This document shows positions 56,287 through 64,000 of a stretch of 64,000 nucleotides of DNA, in pieces. The notes under the pieces were generated by a model. That model was not told the origin of the DNA, made no database searches, and saw only the letters and a program-made list of their open reading frames with translations. The translations under genes and the position numbers were made by a program. Every line of letters starts with the position of its first letter. Position 1 is the stretch's first letter. Location of the stretch: the NCBI GenBank assembly GCA_000729835.1, contig JFHB01000017.1:62001-126000 (forward strand), given 5' to 3'. The DNA is from Atkinsonella hypoxylon (Eukaryota > Ascomycota > Sordariomycetes > Hypocreales > Clavicipitaceae).

Positions 56287-56783
56287 GGAGAGATCTATTA
56301 CATCACGAAAGGTGATTTCGTCGGCTCCGGAGCGACGTCGGTTGTTGACAGGCTCACAGATGACAGCATTGTAAAATATCCAAAATCGAATCCGTACTGC
56401 CCCCACGAGGAGGATAGGTGTCGCCGGGAGATGATAACCGAAGCTGCGGCATACCAGCGCATTGGAAACAGCAGCCGTGCCCCTGCCTTTGTCAGCCGAG
56501 ATGCGAGTTTCCTTCTGCTCTCTGGTCCTGGAGTACCTTAAGAACGGTGATTTGCAATCAGATATGAGACGCTACGGAAGTTCGGTGACGGCTAAACAAC
56601 GACTACAATGGGCGTTGCAAGCAGCAGAAGCACTTGTTGTGGTGCATAGAGCAAGATGACGTCTTTGCCCTGGACTCTATGTTATATTTTATGCTTACTG
56701 GCTACCAGCTTTACGATGACCTGGGTGAGGACGAGGTGGAGGAAGGCTTTCAAGAAGGAGACTTCCCGGATGTGACCTTTTGA
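56287..56783 (+). pseudogene. protein kinase relic lacking catalytic core
   Basis: Kinase-like pieces occur in three different frames. The first is a glycine loop region, DFVGSGATSVVDRLTDDSI followed by VKYPKSNP and REMITEAAAYQRIG. The second is SLVLEYLKNGDLQSDMRRYG and ALQAAEALVVVH. The third is DVFALDSMLYFMLTGYQLYD and EEGFQEGDFPDVTF, ending at a TGA. The catalytic and activation loops between VVVH and DVFAL are missing. The family resembles small fungal kinases with a DLFALGS-type lobe; the closest family was not determined. It is a decayed gene. Confidence 0.8.
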
Positions 56784-59600
56784 GCTGTGGTAGTATTATC
56801 ACCGGTTGCTGGACTGGGAGTTTCAAAACCACAAGCCTTGTAGCGCATGTCCTAGCTGCCATTTACTCGCAAAATGTTCTGCAAACACAAGACCCTATCT
56901 GAAGTGTGGTAGCTACTGAAGATGGAAGCAAACAGAGTTGCAACGTTTCCAGGGGTTTATTTCCCCGTCTTCTGCTCCTTCATCGCTAGCAACCTTTGTC
57001 GCGCCCTCCGTCTCTTCCAGAAGTCCCTTATTATGGGCCTTAATAGGCGGCTCAACGAGTATTGTTGTCACCATAGCCCTCATCTTTGTGGCTGTCGCAT
57101 TGGCTTCGGCTTTTCGATTGACCAAGATGCTCTACTGCTGCAGTATCATAGAAGTAGATTAATTATTCATCCAAAGGAGTCTGCCGCTTTCCCTGCGCCT
57201 ATAATGCCGAAAAATTCGGCTGGGCATACGAGTCTCGTACTGGTGTTATCCCTTTGGGTTAAGGGACCTCACTGATCGGCAGATCGAGTAGAGAGGTATC
57301 GACAGGGGTTATCGATCCAATCTACGTCAGATTGGAAGGCACTTTCTTCTACTATGTTCCGTTCATTTTTCATTTCTACAATCGAAGCACCAGGAAAGCA
57401 TCCGCGCTTCAAAACAGCTGCGTCGCACCTTCATGTTGCAAAGGCTACAAAAGGCCACTCGATTGTGTCGCGCACGAGCCAGCAGCTGTGGGGCACCTGC
57501 CTCCGAGATATCAACAACCTCACATTCCCGAACGATGAAAGATACGCCCGGGTTGTCGAGGCCACAGCGGGTTAAATTGGCGTCAATGCCTTTAGGCTGT
57601 ACTATGTGCTGAGCCAGATTGAGAGCGGTGCAGAAATATAGACCCCTGGACCCCTTATCCGAAAGGATAACTTCGTCAAAATCGGGCTTTAATCGCGTGC
57701 GCTGGGCGGCCGAAGGTTGCGCGCCGTTTTATTTTTATTTTTATTTTTAGGAGGACCCATATTACTCCCGTTCTAGGCCTAGCTGCGCTCTTGCTCCCCT
57801 TGTCCGGGCTAGCTGTCCCGAGTCCCGAGTGGCTAGCCCGAGGCTGCTGTGGGGTCTGGTTATCGGTCCAAAGGCCGCCACGTGCGACCACGTACCGGCT
57901 ACGGCTGGCGTTGGTTAGGTACGCGCCTGGGTGAGAAAGCGTGCAGGGATAAACACACCCCCTTGCTTACGTTCGTCGAAATAACGACAGGGCTGTTCGC
58001 CCCCTTGGGGAACCCCAAGGCTCCAGTCGCTCTCGTGACTCCCTGCTCGTGCGCGAAACCTCGAGATACTTTAGTGGCCGCTTAAAATGTGGGACTACCA
58101 CGTAACTTGTTGTAGCCCGGATAAATCGCCGATACGTACAATAAAACCCTTGTATGATTTTGCAGAGATACAAGCGCGATTTAAACAGCTGCCAGGTTCC
58201 CCTCTAACAGCTGCAATCAGCCGGCTAGGTAGGTCCAGGCTAGAGGACGTTAGGAAGGCACGAGGTGGATATACAGGGTATTACACGCCATTGAGGGCCT
58301 GACCCGGTGGAAGACGCTGGCAGAGAAGGTATTTCCATAGTACGAATCAACACGGGGTGGACAGCGGTAACGCCCCTGGAGCCTTGCGGTCCGCCAAGAG
58401 ACTTGAGGTGATATTACGCAACGCGCCAACTAGATCCCTGCCAATGGCACCTAACAGAGCGTCTGCGCATCACCTCGTGTCTCGCGACCTCCTAGCATGG
58501 ATTCAACCTTGGGCTTCGCCTTATCGCTACAGCCGTGGACCAAGGCGTCCAAACACACAAGGCACACCTTTGAGAAAGTCAAAAGACTCTATAAACTACC
58601 AGGGATGTATGCTTTGACTCGGTGGCCTGACCACGCCTCGTTAGATGACGGTCCCTTTGCCTGCAGCAGGGGCGCCAGCTAGGTTACGAGTACAGCATAA
58701 TGGCAGGATTCTACACGACTACATGCGGACTCTCAGCAGCTATAAGCAGAGCAACAGGCGAGCAAAAGCTACATATTATGCATATAGAATAAGAATATGC
58801 TCAAGAGTAAAGACTGATCAAGGCTACGTGTACGATGAGAGAATCCCTGTACCGGAGTATCCGCGCGTAGCACTGGTCGCATCTACGTTTCTAACCGGTC
58901 TTCACCACAGCTCACAGAGAAATCAGGCCCGTTTAGAACCGCAATGTCATGAGATGAGTACTTGTTTGGACCCCACCCTTTGGGCAGTATAATGTAATAC
59001 ACCTTGGGTAAAATGTCTGTTAGGTCCGCTTTCGCCTTTTGTAAGGCAAGGGCAAGGCCCGAGTGCATAGACGTCATCAGCATTATACAATATCCCCTTA
59101 GCTGATGACAGGATAACATGACAGGGCATAATCCATAATGTGCGGAAATACCAGAGTGGGCGTGCCTCGGAGGGAACTTGACGAGATTCTTTACAACTGT
59201 CTGACGCACTGTAATGTCAAGATAGCCCTGGAAAATGATGTTGAATTGGCTGGCTGAGCCCTGGGAAGAAGACTATGAAACATTCTTGGGCTGTTGAATG
59301 TGAAAGTCGAAGGATCATAGGTAACTTACTTTTTCTCAACCTCGTCACCAGAAGCGAGCACGCTAGAAATCTCAATCGATCTTCAGCTTTTGTGAAAACT
59401 AGCTAGAAGGGACTCTACCGAGCAATCCTTGTATGGGAAGGCCAGGATGGTCATAGCAAGTGCCGCTTTGCACACAGATTGCTCCATTTTTCATCGTCAG
59501 CAACTTGGGGGTTGGTTTCTTTCTTCCTTTCTTTCTTTTTTTTCTTCTTTTTTTTTTCTTTTCGTTACGGCTTGCCCGGGTGTGCACGTGGCAAACAACA
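56784..59600. other. degenerate, partly coding-like region
   Basis: Several short open stretches look protein-like, such as PLLWALIGGSTSIVVTIALI near 57030 (one hydrophobic helix) and LYDFAEIQARFKQLPG near 58152, but none continues or was recognised. A (TTTTTA)n run lies at 57728-57749. Composition and mixed frames suggest decayed genes or mobile elements. Confidence 0.4.
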
Positions 59601-59607
59601 TCGCAAT

Positions 59608-59720
59608 GCCAACTAGAGCACTAACCACGATGCAAGTATCTGCAATAGTCCGAGAAAACGGCCCCATGTCCCGCACTATCAGCGACCAAGTTGATCTGGG
59701 CCACGTTGGGGTCCAAGGCT
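59608..59720 (-). pseudogene. amidase-like fragment
   Basis: On the minus strand, RDMGPFSRTIADTCIVVSAL resembles the conserved GP(M/L)ARTVADAA segment of amidase-signature enzymes. No other amidase parts (Lys, Ser-cis-Ser, GGSSGG) were found nearby, and a homopyrimidine tract follows. If the match is real it is a small relic. Confidence 0.35.
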
Positions 59721-60830
59721 GTTGTTGGTTCGTGCATTCGCTAGATTTTTCAAAAAAACTTATTCGTATATGCAATGCAGGCGCTTGACATAATCCATGG
59801 GGGCAGAAAACGGAGAAGCTGGATTCGTCTCTGCCGAAGCATGCTGGGGACGCTTCTGACAGTATGACAGGACGAGTACCGCTCCATTCACCAGCGGACA
59901 TGCTAACTTGCACCTTTGACCGTTTGTCGAACGCATCCTGAGTTCCAGCTCAACCGAGGTTGGGGGCCCGACCTGACCTGAGGTGGACTGGTGGGGGCCC
60001 ACTGTGGCGTAAAGATGCTCTTCTATTGGTCTGTTCATCTTCTAGTTACCTCTGACTCTGACGCAAAAGCAGTCGAATGGCCCACAAAAAAAAGAGAGTC
60101 TAGTGTTTCACAGATCCACACCGGCTCAGGCCGAGCATGCCGGTGCAGGCCATGCGTCCCGACGCAGCCGGGAAAGCATCAGCCAGCCAACACGCCTGCC
60201 TGTAACTAGGAGTTTTCTCGCGCCAGATGGGGAAGGAAGCCGCAAGAGGTGAATAGAACAGGTGAAGCATGCACGTCGCACGCTGCGGAAATGGCGCGAT
60301 TGCAACTTGTGCCGAGCACGGAGCACGTAGCTACAAGGAGTTGGTAGGTCGTGCCGATCACGGCCGCGCGAAGGTGCTGTGGTCTAGCAAATCAGAGAAA
60401 TGCAGAGTTCGACTGCGCTCAACACCATCGCAGCTTCTGAGGACGCTATTCTCCATGGAAATGAACGAGACCCAAGTTTATTGGTCACAATCCGACCTTG
60501 GGGTGCCGCGCTCTTGATCAAGATTTGCGTGGCTTACTCTTGAAGATCGTGCTGCAAGTCTTGTTGGTGGGAAGAGAATGAGATGCGGCTAGCCTCATTC
60601 AATTGTGAATGTCAAGCGAGCACGAAGGCTACCACCAAGTGCATACACCAAGTGCATACCATGTGCACTTTGCAGCCTGCTTCAACTATCCCCTCATAGT
60701 ATCTTGGTTGATGGAACCACGAGTGATGCATCCTTCACAATACATTGAATCATCCGGACACTCACGTGTGGCTAAAATGGTCTCGTGTTGCATGGTATCA
60801 CTAGCACAGCCATCCGCAAACGCTACTTGG
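59721..60830. other. gene-free region downstream of palA
   Basis: No recognisable coding sequence. ACCAAGTGCATAC is duplicated at about 60634 and 60647. Confidence 0.5.
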
Positions 60831-63729
60831 CTAACCAAACTTGATACCAGAGCTAGGATTCCACGTTCCAGACGTGCTGCCCTGCGGCCCATGAGCATCT
60901 CCCGCCGGAGTGCCACGGCCATTTCCACCGAATTTAATCCCCATTTCAGGATTCCACATCATCGCCATCGGACTCGCTTGTGGTGCCTGCGGCTGCGGCT
61001 GCTGAACATGGTTTCCGGCCCACGACTGGATAGACGCCTCAGCCGGCCTGGCAAGCGATGACTCTGGGGCCGGAGACGGCTGCCTCTGAGGAGAAATAGG
61101 CCGCTGATGTGGATGCTGCGGTGCGATAGTAGGTTCCCGGGCGAGATAGGTTGCCTGCGGCTGCTGGTAAGGCGCTGCAGCTGAGCTTTGCAACGGTGTG
61201 TGATCGCGCGATAAGTTGAGCGTAGATAACGGCGGCATGCTTAGTTCTCTAAGTAGACACGATGAGCTTGTGAATCTGACCAAATTACGGGGATTGTGCA
61301 AGACGTACTCTTCCAGCGCTCTAGCTTCTACACGTCGCTGCGCTACCCATCCCTTCACAACGTCTCTGAAGCCCTGGCCGACAATCTTATTGAGGTCATT
61401 GTAGAATTTTCTCCCAACCTCTAGATTGTTCACTATCTCCTTGTACTTGAAGTACGCACCGTCTAATTTCTGCAAGGCTTTCTCGCGCTCTTTGGACCCG
61501 CGGTCACCACACATCAGCTTCTGCGACTCAAACTCTCGGTTCGCTCGTTCCACTTCTTTGAGTAACCGATCCTGCTCAGCTGCTTCATGGTCTAGTGCCT
61601 CTAATTCCAGCTCGTACAGCCTGTCAAGTCGCTTCTCGAAAAAATCCTCAAAATGAGCAGGAACGATTGCAGTGGAAGGATAGGTTCTCTCGAGCCTTGC
61701 AGCTTCTTTCAAAATGTCAGGCTTAATATCATCTCGACGAGCATTGCTGCACAAAGTCTCCACCTTTTTTCGCCGTCTACTCTCGAGCCTCAAAACGTCG
61801 TTGAATGCGCTTCGCACCCTGCCGATGGCTTGTTTCAGATCCGGATTTGTGTCTCTCTGAGAACTAGAGGGAACAAAGGCCATGAGCTGCCGATCATCTC
61901 CGCTCAGGATGTGAAGTAACTCTTCATTATCGGCAAATTTCTCCCGCACAATCGCGTCACTGCTGACGCTACTTTGGAAATACCCCTCAATCTCTGCAGC
62001 GTGCCCCCAGAGCTTACCGCCCTGAGGATCGCTCTGGCTTTCCGGCCTTGTCCATCGATCCGTTCCGTATTTTCTTCTGAGCTTCTGATCTTCTTCATTT
62101 TCGGCGGCTAGCGCTGATTTGCCTTCCTGAAATATCGCTATATCCGCTGCCCGCAGTTTTTCGATATCCGCAAAGCCTCTGTGAAGCCGCTCAATAGCAT
62201 CAGCCTGTCTGAGCTCTTCTGCGTGCTGGACTAGGCTCGGAGGCAAACCCAGAGGCTTCTCGAGAGCCTGTAATGATCCAGGAAGCCCCATAGAGCTGAA
62301 CAAAGCGTGTATGCCATCATTTAGCGTCTCCAAACCTTGAATGATATTTTGATTCACTATCCGGTCTCGTCTTTCTTCATAAATAGAAATGGCAACATGG
62401 ACCGAGAAGGGTACGAGCTTGGAGAACAAAGCCGGCCCGAATTCTGCCCTGTCGCCTAGATAGTCGAATGGCTTAGCAATCTGAGGGGGGACTCGCGCAA
62501 CTGCCATGTTTGCTCTTTCGAGGATTTTGAGTTCCGACTTTAGGGGTACGGGATCTGAGAAGTGCAGTTAGTCAGTAAACCCTCAGTAAGACGGCAGAGC
62601 GTAACGCACCCAAGAAAATCATGTCATTGTCCTTCTCTGCTCTTTTAAGATCTTCCTCGGCTTTCCTCTTCAGACCATTTAGATCGTCGATTACCGCCTT
62701 GTTAATGTAGTTTCCTTTCGTCTCCTTGAGCCCCTCAGTCACACATGCCACAGCATCCATGAGCCGCGCCACTTCTTCGCCGTACTTTCTCTTCTCTAAG
62801 CAGCCGCGGGCGGCCCGGTACTGCGCTGCGGCAGCAAAGTGGTGATGCTTTGCTGTCATGTGATGAATCCATGCACTGCTTATGGCCTCGCTTTTTATGG
62901 CTGCCTCGCCTGCCACACTGTAAAGGTCGGAGACCTTGGCAGCGAGCTTGGCTATGGAGGCGTCTTTGTATCCATCAACGACAGCCTTTTGCCAAAAGCA
63001 TTCTTGGCTCTGCGCCAGACAGAGCTGGAGCAGGGACTCAAGAGTATGCTCATCCATATCCTCGGGCGGATCAGACATTCGCAGCTCAGGCACCACTTGT
63101 TGCTTCATGTGTGATAGCACACCGGCTGCCAGTGAAAAGTAATTTGCCGCCGCCTTGAGGCCTTCGGTCGTGGACCGAGACGTATTGACGGCCAGCTGCG
63201 AGTATAGTGCGGCCAGGTTGTAGAGAATGTTGAGTAGCTCGTACTTCATGTTATTTCGCACCATTGGTCGTTCTGCATTGTAGCCAAGAGCGGGGTACCA
63301 TGTGAATTCTGCACCAATCTTGCTCGGGGTTGTCAGTCCTTACTCAACAGCGCAACGTGCCGCGGCTTGCAACTGAACATCTGAGTCTCACATCAATTGG
63401 AAACTTCCCGCTTAGCCAAGTCAGCTGTCCTGCGTATGCCTGCAGCTTCTTGGCACCGCTAGGGTGTGGTTCGCGAACATTGATAGCGTCCTGACGTAGA
63501 GCGTCAATGACGTCAAGATCCTGCTTGAACATATCCGGGTGTTGGTCATATTTGCTATTAATATACTGTCGGATCGTAGAAGCGAGCGAGATTTGGTTCG
63601 AGCGACGGAATGGCAGTGATAATACGCTGCTGGTCCTGTGGGGGATTCGATTGTCAGAAATGATTGCGCTGCGGTTAGGAGGTCTTGCATTGATGATTGT
63701 CAGCTCGGCAGAGTGACTCACGTCGCCAT
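60831..63729 (-). CDS. palA: pH-response regulator PalA/Rim20 (BRO1 domain)
   Basis: Four exons on the minus strand: 63722-63729 (8 nt of coding sequence), 63392-63635, 62610-63318 and 60831-62554; introns of 86, 73 and 55 bp; 894 residues. The BRO1 domain covers about 1-390 (SLPFRRSNQISL, KYDQHPDMFKQDLDVID, KKLQAYAGQLTWLSGKFPID, then FTWYPALGYN and AWIHHMTAKHHHFAAAAQYR). A V-shaped coiled-coil domain follows to about 690, then a Pro/Gln-rich tail with two similar WNP..GIKFG units near the end. PalA binds YPx(L/I) motifs of PacC and ESCRT-III and brings PacC to its protease PalB in ambient-pH signalling. The 8-nt first exon (ATGGCGAC) is inferred from frame and a good GTGAGT donor. Confidence 0.93.
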
Positions 63730-64000
63730 GGTGTGTGATGCGGACTAAATGAGCAAGGGGAGACGTTTCAGAGGAACAGAAAGACAGAGGAAACAATAAA
63801 CAATGTTTCGACCGATGCCAGGAAGTCATGCGCTCGAATGTTGGTTGAAGCGCTTGCGGTCAAATGTTCGCAATAAACTTTAGGACCCAGTTTATCTAAA
63901 GGTACTCTGGGAGGCAGCTGTAGCTATCTAGGTACCTAGGTAACTAGCTATTGACGGCCCGCCGGTTGGCGGGGTGCTTGGTGACTGACTCATCAGACGT
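63730..64000. other. palA promoter region
   Basis: Contains GCCAGG at about 63809, which fits the PacC core GCCARG, and a TCTAGGTACCTAGGTAACTAG palindrome-like run at 63928. One PacC-like hexamer is expected by chance, so regulation by PacC is not established. Confidence 0.35.

Noticed and set aside
57728..57749. (TTTTTA) run as the 3' end of a LINE
   Set aside because: No reverse transcriptase or endonuclease motif in any frame of the surrounding 2 kb.
1..64000. CRISPR arrays, rRNA genes or bacterial-type operons
   Set aside because: No regularly spaced repeats or rRNA sequence were seen, and gene structure is plainly that of a filamentous fungus.

Overview
The window is nuclear DNA of a filamentous ascomycete. 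Genes carry short 55-90 bp introns with GT (twice GC) donors and CTAAC/CTGAC-type branch sites. The gene set is fungal: PIN4-like RRM/R3H protein, H2A.Z, MINDY deubiquitinase, flotillin, ERD2, TAF10, RSM19, palA/RIM20, pectinesterase and nitrilase. One retroelement shows the C-to-T/G-to-A stop-codon pattern of repeat-induced point mutation (RIP). Together with the scattered AGGTACCT-type motifs this suggests Sordariomycetes, probably Hypocreales; the order is inference, not proof.

Layout. 1-7444: a RIP-inactivated Ty1/copia retrotransposon whose 5' LTR is cut by the window edge, followed by an older LTR in the opposite orientation (7462-7898). 8447-10762: an intronless FunK1-type fungal kinase whose upstream DNA and 5' end recur as a broken copy at 26219-26985. 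11.9-16.9 kb: an MDR oxidoreductase carrying an in-frame minisatellite, and the PIN4-like gene. 16.9-22.9 kb is gene-poor. 22.9-25.1 kb: a cysteine-rich unknown protein and H2A.Z. 28-38.3 kb: MINDY, a steroid 5-alpha-reductase family protein, flotillin (with an apparent frameshift), an unknown PPPY-motif protein and a multispanning membrane protein. 39.6-40.3 kb: a COT1/Cbk1 kinase relic that lost its catalytic core. 40.7-45.7 kb: a DUF7704-like membrane protein, an Ala/Gly-rich secreted protein, a nitrilase and a UBL-WLM (Wss1-type) protease. 47.2-54.9 kb is a compact housekeeping block: ERD2, TAF10, RSM19, a DUF1977-type DnaJ, an FSH1-type hydrolase and a pectin methylesterase. 56.3-60.8 kb is degenerate, with a second kinase relic missing its core and an amidase-like scrap. 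60.8-63.7 kb: palA.

The genes do not form one pathway. The picture is of conserved genes (chromatin and transcription, secretory pathway, ubiquitin and SUMO-linked proteolysis, mitochondrial translation, pH signalling) separated by accessory pockets of retroelements and broken kinase genes. No biosynthetic gene cluster, CRISPR array, rRNA or convincing tRNA was seen. The least ordinary items are the three kinase relics plus one intact FunK1 kinase, the 10 x 12 bp coding repeat inside an oxidoreductase fold, two GC-AG introns, very small exons (22, 16 and 8 nt), and the half-tRNA primer-binding site of the copia element. I did not find a demonstrably new biological system.
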